Part shown: one piece after another, positions 17,935-27,898 of the stretch
Layout: each line of letters begins with the position of its first letter
Numbering within the stretch: position 1 is the first letter of the stretch
DNA from: Alkalihalobacterium chitinilyticum
Lineage (GTDB): Bacteria > Bacillota > Bacilli > Bacillales > Bacillaceae_F
DNA: 64,000 nt
Assembly: GCF_029028005.1 (NCBI RefSeq)
Contig: NZ_JAOTPO010000006.1
Location: 124,001-188,000 of the forward strand
Direction of reading: 5' to 3'
Translations under genes and position numbers: made by a program
The notes under the pieces: model-generated
Database searches by the model: none
Told to the model about the DNA's origin: nothing
The model's input: the letters and a program-made list of their open reading frames with translations, nothing else

Positions 17935-19776
17935 ATGACTATGAATAAAGAACAACGTTTAACGCGCAGGTCGAAAATCAGAAACTTTTCGATTATTGCT
18001 CATATCGATCATGGAAAATCAACGTTAGCAGACCGAATTCTAGAGAAGACTAGTGCGTTAACGCAACGCGAAATGAAAGAACAAATTCTCGATTCAATGG
18101 ATTTAGAACGTGAACGTGGAATTACAATAAAATTAAATGCTGTACAGCTTACTTATAAAGCAAGCGATGGCGAAGAGTATATTTTTCACCTAATTGATAC
18201 GCCAGGACACGTCGACTTCACATATGAAGTTTCACGAAGTTTAGCGGCGTGTGAAGGAGCTCTTCTAATCGTCGATGCAGCTCAAGGAATTGAAGCTCAA
18301 ACACTAGCGAATGTTTATCTAGCTTTGGATAATGACTTAGAGATTTTACCAGTCATTAATAAGATCGACTTGCCAAGTGCTGAGCCTGAGCGAGTGAAAA
18401 AAGAAGTTGAAGATGTCATTGGTTTAGATGCTTCTGATGCTGTTCTTGCGTCTGCGAAGAACGGTATTGGGATCGAAGATATTTTAGAGCAAGTAGTGGA
18501 GAAAGTACCGGCACCAACAGGTGATCCTGAAGCTCCATTAAAAGCGCTGATTTTTGACTCGTTATATGATTCGTATCGCGGGGTTATTGCGTATATCCGA
18601 ATTATTGATGGTACAGTTAAGCCGGGCCAGAAAGTTAAGATGATGGCAACAGGTAAAGAGTTTGAAGTCAATGAAGTTGGCGTATATACGCCGAAGCCAA
18701 CTCGCCGTGATGAATTAACAGTTGGTGATGTAGGTTTCTTAACCGCTTCAATTAAAAATGTAAGTGATTGTCGTGTCGGTGATACGGTTACACTTGCAGA
18801 AAACCCAGCTGATGCTCCGTTACCTGGTTATCGTAAAATGAACCCGATGGTATTCTGTGGTATTTACCCAATTGATACAGCGGATTACAATGATTTACGT
18901 GAAGCGTTAGAGCGCCTGCAACTGAATGACGCGTCTTTACAATTCGAGCCGGAAACTTCGCAAGCTCTAGGCTTTGGTTTCCGTTGTGGTTTCTTAGGTT
19001 TACTTCATATGGAAATCATTCAGGAACGTATTGAAAGGGAGTTTAATATCGACCTTATTACGACAGCACCAAGTGTTGTCTATCACGTATATCAAACGGA
19101 TGGAGAAACTTTAGAAATTGATAATCCGTCTAAAATGCCTGATCCACAAAAAATTGAGCGGATTGAAGAGCCTTATGTTAAAGCGAAAGTGATGGTGCCA
19201 AATGATTATGTTGGTGCGGTTATGGAACTTTGCCAAGGTAAGCGTGGTATTTTTATCGATATGCAATATTTAGATGAGAACCGAGTTTCGATCGTTTATG
19301 ATATTCCATTGTCTGAGATCGTTTATGATTTCTTTGATCAATTAAAATCAAATACAAAAGGCTATGCATCGTTTGATTATGAGTTAATTGGCTATAAGGA
19401 ATCGAAACTGGTGAAGATGGATATCTTATTAAATGCAGAAAAAGTTGATGCTTTATCGGTCATCGTTCACCGTGATTCTGCTTACGATCGTGGAAAAATT
19501 ATTGTTGAGAAGTTAAAAGAACTTATTCCTCGTCAACAATTCGAAGTGCCTGTTCAAGCAAGTTTAGGGCAAAAGATTATTGCACGTTCAACGATTAAAG
19601 CGATGCGTAAAAACGTTTTAGCCAAGTGTTACGGGGGAGATATTTCTCGTAAACGTAAACTATTAGAGAAGCAAAAAGAAGGTAAAAAACGTATGAAGAG
19701 TGTTGGTAGTGTAGAAGTGCCGCAAGAAGCATTTATGGCGGTATTGCGTATGGATGATTCGAACCCTTCAAAGTAA
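17935..19776 (+). CDS. lepA: Elongation factor 4 (LepA)
   Basis: LepA is a translational GTPase that acts on the ribosome in initiation and under stress. The GTPase motifs are AHIDHGKST (P-loop), DTPGHVDF and NKID near the N-terminus; the EF-G-like domains and the LepA-specific C-terminal domain ([20 protein letters not shown], the conserved end) follow. The frame is open from GTG 17917. AGGAG at 17925 supports ATG 17935 (613 aa) or ATG 17941 (611 aa); the former is used. Confidence 0.96.
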   Translation: MTMNKEQRLTRRSKIRNFSIIAHIDHGKSTLADRILEKTSALTQREMKEQILDSMDLERERGITIKLNAVQLTYKASDGEEYIFHLIDTPGHVDFTYEVSRSLAACEGALLIVDAAQGIEAQTLANVYLALDNDLEILPVINKIDLPSAEPERVKKEVEDVIGLDASDAVLASAKNGIGIEDILEQVVEKVPAPTGDPEAPLKALIFDSLYDSYRGVIAYIRIIDGTVKPGQKVKMMATGKEFEVNEVGVYTPKPTRRDELTVGDVGFLTASIKNVSDCRVGDTVTLAENPADAPLPGYRKMNPMVFCGIYPIDTADYNDLREALERLQLNDASLQFEPETSQALGFGFRCGFLGLLHMEIIQERIEREFNIDLITTAPSVVYHVYQTDGETLEIDNPSKMPDPQKIERIEEPYVKAKVMVPNDYVGAVMELCQGKRGIFIDMQYLDENRVSIVYDIPLSEIVYDFFDQLKSNTKGYASFDYELIGYKESKLVKMDILLNAEKVDALSVIVHRDSAYDRGKIIVEKLKELIPRQQFEVPVQASLGQKIIARSTIKAMRKNVLAKCYGGDISRKRKLLEKQKEGKKRMKSVGSVEVPQEAFMAVLRMDDSNPSK

Positions 19777-19804
19777 TTTGGATTGACTAAACTATAGACT
19801 AAGC

Positions 19805-19837
19805 AAAACCGCAGGCCTAAAAATCCTGCGGTTTTTT
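19805..19837 (+). terminator. Terminator after lepA
   Basis: CCGCAGG (19809-19815) pairs with CCTGCGG (19825-19831), extended by A-T pairs and followed by TTTTTT. Confidence 0.92.
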
Positions 19838-19960
19838 ACCACCTAAGAAAGTTTTTTTGATTATTAGGTGTAATTTTGATCAAGAACGACAACTAATGAA
19901 TAAGAGAGATGACATTGTGTGTTCGAATGTCTTTATCTTTTCATAGAAAGTAGGAAGACC

Positions 19961-21103
19961 ATGCCGACTGCGATTTATGTTCACATTCCTTTTTGTGAAC
20001 ACATTTGTCATTATTGTGATTTTAATAAAGTATTTTTACAGGGACAGCCTGTCGATGAATATGTCCAAGCTCTTGATATCGAACTAGCTGATGCAGCCGA
20101 TAAATATTTTACAGAACCGATTCAGACGATTTATATCGGGGGAGGAACACCCACAGCTCTATCAGCCAAGCAATTAGAGAAAGTATTAGCTAGTTTGCAT
20201 AAACATTTCACTCTTAACGATTCATTAAAAGAATGGACAGTGGAAGTTAATCCAGGCGGGGTTACTGATGATCAGCTGAATGTTTTACGAGACTATGGTG
20301 TAAATCGTCTAAGTATTGGAGTTCAAACATTTGATCCATTTTTATTAAAAAAAATTGGCCGAACCCATCAGCCTGAAGATATTTATAAAACCATTGAGCG
20401 AGCAAGACAAAAAGGGTTTAACAACTTAACGGTCGACCTTATGTTTGGATTACCGGAACAAACTATGGAAGCATTTGATGCTACTTTAAAAAAAGCTTTT
20501 TCATTAGAAATTGAACATTTTTCTGCCTACTCGTTGAAAGTGGAAGAAAAGACGGTTTTTTATAACCTTTTAAGAAAAGGAAAACTGCCCCTTCCTACAG
20601 AAGATGAAGAAGCGTTGATGTATGAACGGTTGATCGAACAGATGAACAAGCATGGATACCATCAATATGAAATTTCTAATTTTGCAAAGTCTGGTTATGA
20701 AAGTAAGCATAATATCATCTATTGGAATAACGAGGAATATTTTGGGATTGGTGCAGGTGCACACGGTTATATCAACGGTGTTCGTTACGCGAATATTGGT
20801 CCCGTGCAAAAGTATATCCAATCTATATCGGAGAAGAAACAAGCAAGGTTTGAAGCCAACGAACTGAGTGAAAAAGAACGGATGGAAGAAGAAATGTTTA
20901 TGGGGCTGAGGATGCTTGATGGTGTTTCGAAGCAAAAGTTCTATGAACGTTATGGAATTCAGCTAACAGAAATGTACCAAAAGCAAATTGAACAACTGGC
21001 AGCAAGTCAATTAATTCAAGTGACACCGGATCGGGTAAAATTAACAAGAAAAGGTGTTTTCTTGGCAAATGAAGTTTTTGAACAATTTTTAGTAGTAGAG
21101 TAG
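19961..21103 (+). CDS. hemW: Radical SAM heme chaperone HemW (HemN-like)
   Basis: HemW binds heme and inserts it into target proteins; it was long annotated as an oxygen-independent coproporphyrinogen oxidase (hemN in B. subtilis). The first 14 codons of the open frame are rejected, because the ATG at 19961 gives MPTAIYVHIPFCEHICHYCD. The radical-SAM cysteines are Cys12, Cys16 and Cys19. The next position is D-F where true HemN has a fourth cysteine, which favours HemW. The IYIGGGTPTAL motif for SAM binding follows. It is 380 aa, placed between lepA and hrcA as in B. subtilis. Confidence 0.92.
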   Translation: MPTAIYVHIPFCEHICHYCDFNKVFLQGQPVDEYVQALDIELADAADKYFTEPIQTIYIGGGTPTALSAKQLEKVLASLHKHFTLNDSLKEWTVEVNPGGVTDDQLNVLRDYGVNRLSIGVQTFDPFLLKKIGRTHQPEDIYKTIERARQKGFNNLTVDLMFGLPEQTMEAFDATLKKAFSLEIEHFSAYSLKVEEKTVFYNLLRKGKLPLPTEDEEALMYERLIEQMNKHGYHQYEISNFAKSGYESKHNIIYWNNEEYFGIGAGAHGYINGVRYANIGPVQKYIQSISEKKQARFEANELSEKERMEEEMFMGLRMLDGVSKQKFYERYGIQLTEMYQKQIEQLAASQLIQVTPDRVKLTRKGVFLANEVFEQFLVVE

Positions 21104-21114
21104 TGTCTAACTAG

Positions 21115-21141
21115 TTGACAAAAAATAACCTTTTTGATAAT
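21115..21141 (+). promoter_or_regulatory. Sigma-A promoter of the hrcA operon
   Basis: TTGACA at 21115-21120 is followed by GATAAT at 21136-21141 (15-bp spacer) or by the weaker TAATTT at 21138 with a 17-bp spacer. The CIRCE element begins 12 bp further downstream, overlapping the expected transcription start. Confidence 0.7.
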
Positions 21142-21153
21142 TTTATTTTAGAT

Positions 21154-21180
21154 TTAGCACTCGATACATTAGAGTGCTAA
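21154..21180 (+). promoter_or_regulatory. CIRCE operator (HrcA binding site)
   Basis: A perfect CIRCE inverted repeat, TTAGCACTC (21154-21162), nine spacer bases, GAGTGCTAA (21172-21180). HrcA binds it and represses the operon until heat shock titrates GroE. It lies 15 bp before the hrcA start, in the 5' leader. Confidence 0.97.
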
Positions 21181-21195
21181 CAGAGGTGATTTGGG

Positions 21196-22227
21196 ATGTT
21201 GACAGAACGACAACTTTTAATTTTACAAGCAATAGTTGATGATTATATTCGTTCTGCAGAGCCAGTCGGTTCACGCAGCATTTCAAAACGTGAGGACGTT
21301 GAGTATAGTGCAGCGACCATTCGTAACGAAATGGCTGATTTAGAAGAACAAGGCTATATAGAAAAGCCTCATAGTTCTGCTGGACGAATACCGTCGCACA
21401 AAGGATACCGCTATTATGTGGATCACTTGTTAATGCCTCATCATTTGACTGGTGATGAAATTGAAAAAGTAGAAACTCTGTTTTCTAGTAAGAAAGAAGA
21501 AGCTGAACAAGTCATTCAACAGTCAGCAAAAATATTGTCACAAGTTACGAGTTATATTTCGATCGTACTAGGTCCTGAAATGTTTGAAGCTTCCTTAAAG
21601 CATGTTCAAATTATTCCACTTTCAGACCGTAAAGCGGTTTTTATTCTCGTGACAGACACAGGCCATGTTGAGAATTTTTCGATTAAAATTCCAGAGGGGA
21701 TGAACCCTTCAGAAATGGAAAAAGTCGTTAATATCTTAAATGACCGTCTAAAAGGGGTACCACTCTATCAATTAAGGGAAAAACTGAATAATGAAGTTGC
21801 TAGTATTTTTAAAGAGCACCTTTACAACTATCAAGCTATCTTAGAAATGTTTCAGACAACGTTTCAAACGGATCGGAATGACAAAGTGTTCTACGGTGGG
21901 AAAACTAATTTACTCACGCAACCAGAATTTCGGGATGTAGAAAAAGTTAGACACCTGATGAACATTTTAGAAGAGGACACACTCGTTCAGCAGATTTTCC
22001 GCTCAGAGTCCTCAGGAATTCAAGTGAAAATTGGGCATGAGACAAATATGGATGCTTTAGAAAATTGCAGTATTATCACAGCATCGTATTCCATTGGCGG
22101 AAAACATATGGGAACAGTGGGAATCCTCGGGCCGACGAGGATGGAATATCGTCGGGTCATTGGACTCGTTGATTATATTTCAAAAGATTTAACGAAATTA
22201 TTAACTCACTTGTATCAAAGAGGGTAG
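21196..22227 (+). CDS. hrcA: Heat-shock repressor HrcA
   Basis: HrcA represses class I heat-shock genes by binding CIRCE. The 343-aa protein has an N-terminal winged helix (MLTERQLLILQAIVDDYI, then AATIRNEMADLEEQGYI) and the HrcA-specific C-terminal GAF-like and dimerisation domains with GILGPTRMEYRRVIGLVDY. The ATG follows AGAGGTGA. It is the first gene of hrcA-grpE-dnaK-dnaJ and autoregulates through the adjacent operator. Confidence 0.97.
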   Translation: MLTERQLLILQAIVDDYIRSAEPVGSRSISKREDVEYSAATIRNEMADLEEQGYIEKPHSSAGRIPSHKGYRYYVDHLLMPHHLTGDEIEKVETLFSSKKEEAEQVIQQSAKILSQVTSYISIVLGPEMFEASLKHVQIIPLSDRKAVFILVTDTGHVENFSIKIPEGMNPSEMEKVVNILNDRLKGVPLYQLREKLNNEVASIFKEHLYNYQAILEMFQTTFQTDRNDKVFYGGKTNLLTQPEFRDVEKVRHLMNILEEDTLVQQIFRSESSGIQVKIGHETNMDALENCSIITASYSIGGKHMGTVGILGPTRMEYRRVIGLVDYISKDLTKLLTHLYQRG

Positions 22228-22247
22228 GAATGGTAATATTGACAATT

Positions 22248-22274
22248 AGTTGTGGGGACGTTTTCCCCACAGCT
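22248..22274 (+). other. mRNA hairpin between hrcA and grpE
   Basis: TGTGGGGA (22251-22258) pairs with TCCCCACA (22264-22271); two further pairs and a G-U extend the stem to 11 bp. There is no T-run. In B. subtilis the hrcA-grpE junction is a site of mRNA processing that gives different stabilities to the two parts, and this hairpin lies at the same place. Confidence 0.65.
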
Positions 22275-22326
22275 CAAAGTCATGTCATTCTAACATATGA
22301 CTTTATAAATACGGGAGGTGAACAGG

Positions 22327-22896
22327 TTGGAACAGGAAAAAAATCAAACCGAAACAATAGTTGAAGAACAAACTACTGAAGAAGTAAATGAACAACCTGA
22401 AAGTGAAGTTGAACAAACGGAAGTGACTGAAGAACTTTCGGAAGAACAACAAAAGATAAATGCACTAGAGCAACAAGTTGCTGACTTAAATAGTAAGTTG
22501 TTACGCGTTCATGCGGACTACGATAATTTTCGCCGTCGTACAAAAGATGAAAAAGAAGCGGCAGCAAAATATAGAGCACAAAGTCTAGTAGAAGAACTAT
22601 TACCAGTACTAGATAACTTTGAGCGGGCTTTAGCTGTAGAACCAGCCAATGAAGAAACAAAAACATTGCTTCAAGGCATGGAAATGGTTTATCGTCAATT
22701 TCAAGATGGACTGCAAAAAGAAGGCCTAGAAGTTATTGAATCTGTTGGACAAACGTTTGACCCGCATTTACACCAGGCAGTTATGCAAGTTCAAGAAGAA
22801 GGACACGAACCAAATACGGTCGTAGAAGAATTCCAAAAAGGGTACAAACTGAAAGACAGAGTCATTAGACCTTCAATGGTTAAAGTGAATGGTTAA
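22327..22896 (+). CDS. grpE: Nucleotide exchange factor GrpE
   Basis: GrpE releases ADP from DnaK. The open frame reaches a GTG at 22318, but that GTG is part of the GGGAGGTG ribosome-binding site; TTG at 22327 is the likely start, giving 189 aa. A Glu-rich disordered N-terminus is followed by a long coiled coil ([33 protein letters not shown]) and the compact C-terminal beta domain ([17 protein letters not shown]). The gene lies between hrcA and dnaK. Confidence 0.95.
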   Translation: MEQEKNQTETIVEEQTTEEVNEQPESEVEQTEVTEELSEEQQKINALEQQVADLNSKLLRVHADYDNFRRRTKDEKEAAAKYRAQSLVEELLPVLDNFERALAVEPANEETKTLLQGMEMVYRQFQDGLQKEGLEVIESVGQTFDPHLHQAVMQVQEEGHEPNTVVEEFQKGYKLKDRVIRPSMVKVNG

Positions 22897-22959
22897 TGCA
22901 TTTAATCCACTACATATATGAACTGAAAATTGAATTGATTTGAATGGAGGAGTTACAAA

Positions 22960-24804
22960 ATGAGTAAGGTTATTGGTATTGACTTAGGTACAACAAACTC
23001 GTGTGTTGCTGTTATGGAAGGTGGAGAAGCGGTTGTTATTCCAAATGCAGAAGGAAACCGTACGACGCCTTCAGTAGTAGCGTTTAAAGATGGTGAGCGT
23101 TTAGTTGGGGAAGTAGCAAAACGCCAAGCAATCACAAACCCAAATACGGTTATTTCAATCAAACGCTTCATGGGTACAGATCACAAAGAAGAAATTGAAG
23201 GTAAACAATTTAGTCCTCAAGAACTTTCAGCGATCATCCTGCAAAAATTAAAATCAGATGCTGAAAGCTATTTAGGTGAGACTGTAACAAAGGCAGTAAT
23301 CACAGTTCCAGCTTACTTCAATGACGCTCAACGTCAAGCTACTAAAGACGCTGGTAAAATTGCTGGTCTAGAAGTTGACCGTATTGTAAACGAGCCAACA
23401 GCAGCAGCACTTGCTTACGGGCTTGAAAAAGAAGAAGATCAAACGATCCTAGTATATGACCTTGGTGGAGGTACATTTGACGTTTCTATCCTTGAGCTAG
23501 GTGATGGTTTCTTCGAAGTTAAAGCTACTTCTGGTGACAACAAACTTGGTGGAGATGACTTTGACCAAGTAATCATTGATCATCTAGTAGAGCAATTCAA
23601 AAAAGACAATGGCATTGATCTTTCTCAAGATAAAATGGCAATGCAACGTTTAAAAGACGCAGCTGAAAAAGCGAAAAAAGACCTTTCAGGTGTAACACAA
23701 ACACAAATTTCATTACCATTTATTACTGCTGATGCGACAGGTCCTAAGCACTTAGAGCTAAGCTTAAGCCGTGCAAAATTTGAAGAGTTGTCTGCTGACT
23801 TAGTAGAACGCACATTAGGCCCGACTCGTCGTGCACTTCAAGATTCAGGTCTTTCTGCAAGTGAAATTGATCGTGTTGTATTAGTAGGTGGTTCAACTCG
23901 TATTCCTGCAGTACAAGATGCAATTAAAAAGCTTACAGGAAAAGACCCGCACAAAGGTGTAAACCCGGATGAAGTAGTTGCTCTTGGTGCAGCAGTTCAA
24001 GCTGGTGTATTAACTGGAGACGTTAAAGATGTTGTTTTACTTGACGTAACACCGTTATCACTAGGAATTGAAACAATGGGCGGCGTATTTACGAAATTAA
24101 TCGACCGTAACACAACGATCCCAACAAGTAAGTCACAAACGTTCTCAACAGCAGCTGATAACCAAACAGCGGTTGATATCCATGTTCTTCAAGGGGAGCG
24201 TGAGATGGCTTCGTACAATAAAACATTAGGACGTTTCCAATTAACAGACATTCCTCCAGCTCCACGTGGTGTGCCGCAAATCGAAGTATCATTTGACATC
24301 GATGCAAACGGAATTGTAAACGTAAGAGCGAAGGATTTAGGAACAAATAAAGAACAATCAATCACGATCACTTCTTCTTCTGGTTTATCAGATGATGAAA
24401 TCGAAAAAATGGTAAAAGAAGCTGAAGCGAACGCTGAAGAAGATAAGAAGCGCCGTGAAGAAGCTGAACTTCGTAACGAAGCAGATCACTTAGTATTTAC
24501 GACAGAAAAAACGTTAAAAGACCTTGGAGATAAAGTAGAGCAAGCTGAAATTGACAAAGCGAACGAAGCAAAAGATAAAGTGAAAACAGCTTTAGAAGGA
24601 ACTGATCTTGACGCAATCCGTACTGCAAAAGATGAGCTTCAAGAAGTAGTTCAACAGCTTTCTACAAAGCTTTATGAGCAAGCAGCTCAAGCTGCACAAC
24701 AAGCACAAGGTGAAGCAGGTGCTGAAGGTGCTGGAGCACAACAAGCAGACGAAAATGTATTTGATGCAGAGTACGAAGAAGTAAACGATAACGACAAGAA
24801 ATAA
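22960..24804 (+). CDS. dnaK: Chaperone DnaK (Hsp70)
   Basis: DnaK is the ATP-dependent Hsp70 chaperone. At 614 aa it has the Gram-positive form, lacking the insertion found in proteobacterial homologues. The nucleotide-binding domain starts [18 protein letters not shown] and contains [16 protein letters not shown]; the substrate-binding domain includes [14 protein letters not shown]. The tail is rich in Ala and Gln and ends acidic (NDNDKK). ATG 22960 is preceded by GGAGGAG. It belongs to the CIRCE-controlled operon. Confidence 0.99.
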   Translation: MSKVIGIDLGTTNSCVAVMEGGEAVVIPNAEGNRTTPSVVAFKDGERLVGEVAKRQAITNPNTVISIKRFMGTDHKEEIEGKQFSPQELSAIILQKLKSDAESYLGETVTKAVITVPAYFNDAQRQATKDAGKIAGLEVDRIVNEPTAAALAYGLEKEEDQTILVYDLGGGTFDVSILELGDGFFEVKATSGDNKLGGDDFDQVIIDHLVEQFKKDNGIDLSQDKMAMQRLKDAAEKAKKDLSGVTQTQISLPFITADATGPKHLELSLSRAKFEELSADLVERTLGPTRRALQDSGLSASEIDRVVLVGGSTRIPAVQDAIKKLTGKDPHKGVNPDEVVALGAAVQAGVLTGDVKDVVLLDVTPLSLGIETMGGVFTKLIDRNTTIPTSKSQTFSTAADNQTAVDIHVLQGEREMASYNKTLGRFQLTDIPPAPRGVPQIEVSFDIDANGIVNVRAKDLGTNKEQSITITSSSGLSDDEIEKMVKEAEANAEEDKKRREEAELRNEADHLVFTTEKTLKDLGDKVEQAEIDKANEAKDKVKTALEGTDLDAIRTAKDELQEVVQQLSTKLYEQAAQAAQQAQGEAGAEGAGAQQADENVFDAEYEEVNDNDKK

Positions 24805-24825
24805 CAGTCTTTAGATACTTCTATT

Positions 24826-24865
24826 GAAAAAGTCAAAGTCAGGCTTTCTTGGCTTTGGCTTTTTC
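24826..24865 (+). terminator. Strong hairpin between dnaK and dnaJ
   Basis: Arms 24826-24841 and 24850-24865 form a 16-bp stem with two G-U pairs, ending in TTTTTC. It probably attenuates read-through so that dnaJ is made at lower levels than dnaK. Confidence 0.8.
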
Positions 24866-24947
24866 ATCTAATTAGGCACAGTGTCAAAATGGAGGGATAA
24901 AATATCTAGATTGGAATTTGTCTAACCTTTTTGAACGACACCTAATG

Positions 24948-24956
24948 TGGTATGAT
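24948..24956 (+). promoter_or_regulatory. Candidate extended -10 promoter for dnaJ
   Basis: TGG then TATGAT (24951-24956) gives an extended -10 element about 34 bp before the dnaJ start. The -35 region is poor (TTTTTG at 24928, 17-bp spacer). It could support dnaJ-prmA-rsmE-mtaB transcription after the hairpin. Confidence 0.35.
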
Positions 24957-24989
24957 TACTGTTATGTAAAAAAATCGGGAGTGGATAGG

Positions 24990-26105
24990 ATGAGCAAGCG
25001 AGATTTTTATGAAGTCCTTGGAGTCGATCAGAACGCTTCAGAAGACGAAATTAAGAAAGCGTACCGAAAATTAGCACGTAAATATCATCCAGACGTCAAT
25101 AAAGCCGCTGATGCGGAAGAGAAGTTTAAAGAAGTGAAGTCTGCCTATGATACGTTAAGTGACTCACAAAAAAGAGCGCACTATGATCAATTTGGTCACA
25201 CAGATCCGAACCAAGGCTTTGGTGGTGGCGGCGCTGGTGATTTCGGCGGTTTTGGGGATATTTTTGATATGTTCTTTGGAGGCGGCGGCGGTGGACGTAG
25301 AAATCCAAACGCTCCTCGTCAAGGTGCTGATTTACAATACACGATGACGATCGATTTTAAAGAAGCGGTATTCGGCAAAGAAACTGAAATTGAAATTCCT
25401 CGTGAAGAAACATGTTCAACGTGTACGGGATCGGGTGCTAAACCGGGAACAAAACCTGAGACATGTTCGCACTGTGGAGGAAGTGGTCAATTAAACGTAG
25501 AACAAAATACGCCATTCGGTCGAATTGTTAATCGTCGTGTCTGTAACCACTGTAGTGGAACGGGTAAATTTATTAAGGAAAAATGTTCAACTTGCCGAGG
25601 AGAGGGTACTGTAACTAAGCGTAAAAAGCTTAAAGTTCGTATTCCAGCAGGTATTGATCATGGTCAACAAATTCGTCATACAGGTCAAGGTGAAGCTGGT
25701 GTAAATGGCGGACCTCCTGGAGACTTATATATTGTATTTAATGTAAAACCACATGAGTTCTTTACTCGTTCTGGTGATGACATCTATTGTGATATGCCAA
25801 TCACATTCGTTCAAGCCGCACTTGGTGATGAAATTGAAGTACCGACATTAGAAGGAAAAGTGAAGTTGAAAATTCCTGCAGGTACGCAAACAGGAACAAG
25901 TTTCCGCTTAAGAGGAAAAGGTGTACCGAACATTCATGGTCGTGGTCAAGGCGATCAGCATGTGAAAGTTAAAGTGATTACACCGAAAAACTTATCAGAG
26001 AAACAAAAAGATTTATTACGCGAGTTTGGTAAACTAAGTGGTACTGAAGTCGATGAACAGCATGATAACTTTTTTGCAAAAGTGAAGCGAGCTTTCAAGA
26101 GTTAA
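24990..26105 (+). CDS. dnaJ: Co-chaperone DnaJ (Hsp40)
   Basis: DnaJ delivers substrates to DnaK and stimulates its ATPase. The 24 upstream codons are rejected, because ATG 24990 behind ATAGGA gives [20 protein letters not shown]. The J domain has the HPD motif at 33-35. A Gly/Phe-rich region follows, then four zinc-finger motifs [24 protein letters not shown] and CSTCRGEG, and the C-terminal substrate-binding domain. It is 371 aa and lies next to prmA. Confidence 0.98.
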   Translation: MSKRDFYEVLGVDQNASEDEIKKAYRKLARKYHPDVNKAADAEEKFKEVKSAYDTLSDSQKRAHYDQFGHTDPNQGFGGGGAGDFGGFGDIFDMFFGGGGGGRRNPNAPRQGADLQYTMTIDFKEAVFGKETEIEIPREETCSTCTGSGAKPGTKPETCSHCGGSGQLNVEQNTPFGRIVNRRVCNHCSGTGKFIKEKCSTCRGEGTVTKRKKLKVRIPAGIDHGQQIRHTGQGEAGVNGGPPGDLYIVFNVKPHEFFTRSGDDIYCDMPITFVQAALGDEIEVPTLEGKVKLKIPAGTQTGTSFRLRGKGVPNIHGRGQGDQHVKVKVITPKNLSEKQKDLLREFGKLSGTEVDEQHDNFFAKVKRAFKS

Positions 26106-26139
26106 TTTTTAATTAAGAATTTGGATGGAGTTGGTAGTT

Positions 26140-27078
26140 TTGAAATGGACAGAATTTAGTATTCATACAACACAAGAAGCAGTTGAACCAGTAAGTAATA
26201 TTCTGCATGAAGCTGGAGCAAGCGGAGTAGTCATTGAAGATCCTCATGATTTAATTAAAGATTGGGGTGTCCATCTCGGCGAAATCTACCAACTCTCTCC
26301 TGATGATTATCCCGAAGAAGGAGTAATCGTCAAAGCGTATTTCCCAGTTAATAGTTTTTTAGCTGAAACAGTTGATGAAGTAAAAGAAGCGATTAATGGG
26401 CTGCTTTTATACGATATTGATTTAGGTTACAACAAAGTGACCTTACATGAAGTGAAAGAAGAAGATTGGGCAACAGCATGGAAAAAGTATTACAAACCTG
26501 TTAAAATTTCTAACTCTATTACAATTAGTCCAACTTGGGAAGAATATAAACCAGTACGTCCTGATGAATGTGTCATTGAACTAGACCCTGGAATGGCGTT
26601 TGGAACAGGCACACATCCTACTACAGTCCTTTGTGTCCAAGCGATAGAGAAGTATATTCATGAAGGTGACGAAGTGATTGATGTTGGTACGGGGACTGGT
26701 GTGTTAAGTATCGCTGCCGCAAAACTTGGGGCAGGTAGAGTCATTGCCTTAGACTTAGATGAAATTGCTGTTGAAAGTGCCAAGTTAAATACGGAGATTA
26801 ATAAAGTAGATGACGTCGTTGCTGTTAAACAAAACAATCTTATTGAAGGAATTGAAGGGCAGTATGACGTGATTGTTGCTAATATTCTAGCTGAGATCAT
26901 CGTTCGTTTCGTCCAAGATGCGGCAAGGGTACTTAAACCAGGTGGAACTTTTATTACATCAGGAATTATCCAACGAAAGAAAGTAGAAGTTAAAGATGCA
27001 CTTCTTTCCCATGGATTTGAAATTGAGGAAATATTAGAAATGGAAGATTGGGTAGCTATCATTGCAAAAAAGGTGTAA
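26140..27078 (+). CDS. prmA: Ribosomal protein L11 methyltransferase
   Basis: PrmA trimethylates ribosomal protein L11. ATG 26125 lies inside the GGATGGAG site; TTG 26140 gives [20 protein letters not shown], which matches the family start, and 312 aa. The SAM-binding motif is [18 protein letters not shown], and [15 protein letters not shown] and NNLIEG are PrmA hallmarks; VANILAE lies at the active site. It follows dnaJ in the heat-shock operon, as in most Bacilli. Confidence 0.95.
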   Translation: MKWTEFSIHTTQEAVEPVSNILHEAGASGVVIEDPHDLIKDWGVHLGEIYQLSPDDYPEEGVIVKAYFPVNSFLAETVDEVKEAINGLLLYDIDLGYNKVTLHEVKEEDWATAWKKYYKPVKISNSITISPTWEEYKPVRPDECVIELDPGMAFGTGTHPTTVLCVQAIEKYIHEGDEVIDVGTGTGVLSIAAAKLGAGRVIALDLDEIAVESAKLNTEINKVDDVVAVKQNNLIEGIEGQYDVIVANILAEIIVRFVQDAARVLKPGGTFITSGIIQRKKVEVKDALLSHGFEIEEILEMEDWVAIIAKKV

Positions 27079-27140
27079 AATAAACACTACCGTAGTAGGG
27101 TAATACTACCTTCTCCAGTAGTAATAATTAGGTGAAAATG

Positions 27141-27893
27141 ATGCAAAGATACTTTGTTGCAAAAGAACAAATGAATGACCATATGGTGCTCATACACGGT
27201 GAAGATGTAAAACATATTACTCGTGTCATGCGGATGACAGAAGGCGACCAGATTATTTGCAGTAATAATTTTGATCGAGTCTGTTTATGTGAAATTGATC
27301 GTTTTGAAGATGATCAAGTGGTCGCATTAATTGTTGAGGATCTACCGAGTAAGAGTGAGCTACCAGTAAATATTACAATTGCTCAAGCTCTTCCAAAAGG
27401 AGATAAGCTTGATTATGTCATACAAAAAGGAACTGAGCTCGGAGCAGCTCAGTTTATTCCTGTTCAAGGTGAGCGCTCTATCGTCAAATGGGATGGAAAA
27501 AAAGAAGGCAAGCGAATTGAGCGTTTAAGTAAAATCGCCAAAGAAGCTGCAGAACAGTCGCATAGAAGTCGTATTCCAGCCATCGAAAGCCTTCATACAC
27601 TAGAGAAATTAATAGAGCGTAAGAACGAGTTTGACCATCTCTTATTTGCATATGAGGAAGAGGGGAAGACGGGTAATCATAAACAGTTGGCTGACGTTTT
27701 TGCGAAAGCAGAAAGCGGCGAGTCCCTACTATTTGTGATTGGACCAGAAGGAGGCTTTTCTGAAGCGGAAGCTGTTAAACTCGGTGAAGCTGGATTTACT
27801 CCTACGAGTCTTGGTCCTAGAATTTTACGAGCAGAAACAGCACCTATGTATATTCTTTCAGCTGTTTCGTATTATTTTGAATTAGAGAGGTGA
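27141..27893 (+). CDS. rsmE: 16S rRNA m3U1498 methyltransferase RsmE
   Basis: RsmE methylates U1498 of 16S rRNA. It is a SPOUT-fold enzyme: an N-terminal PUA-like domain (MQRYFVAKEQ, HGEDVKHITRVMRM) precedes the knotted domain with QALPKGDKLDYVIQKGTELG, VIGPEGGFSEAE and LGPRILRAETAPMY. The start is the ATG at 27141, seven bases after AGGTG; two earlier in-frame starts are too close to that site. It is 250 aa. It is 5 bp upstream of mtaB. Confidence 0.95.
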   Translation: MQRYFVAKEQMNDHMVLIHGEDVKHITRVMRMTEGDQIICSNNFDRVCLCEIDRFEDDQVVALIVEDLPSKSELPVNITIAQALPKGDKLDYVIQKGTELGAAQFIPVQGERSIVKWDGKKEGKRIERLSKIAKEAAEQSHRSRIPAIESLHTLEKLIERKNEFDHLLFAYEEEGKTGNHKQLADVFAKAESGESLLFVIGPEGGFSEAEAVKLGEAGFTPTSLGPRILRAETAPMYILSAVSYYFELER

Positions 27894-27898
27894 GATAA

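Noticed and set aside
26658-27062. 134-codon frame antisense to prmA
   Set aside because: Ser/Thr-rich shadow of a well-supported methyltransferase gene.
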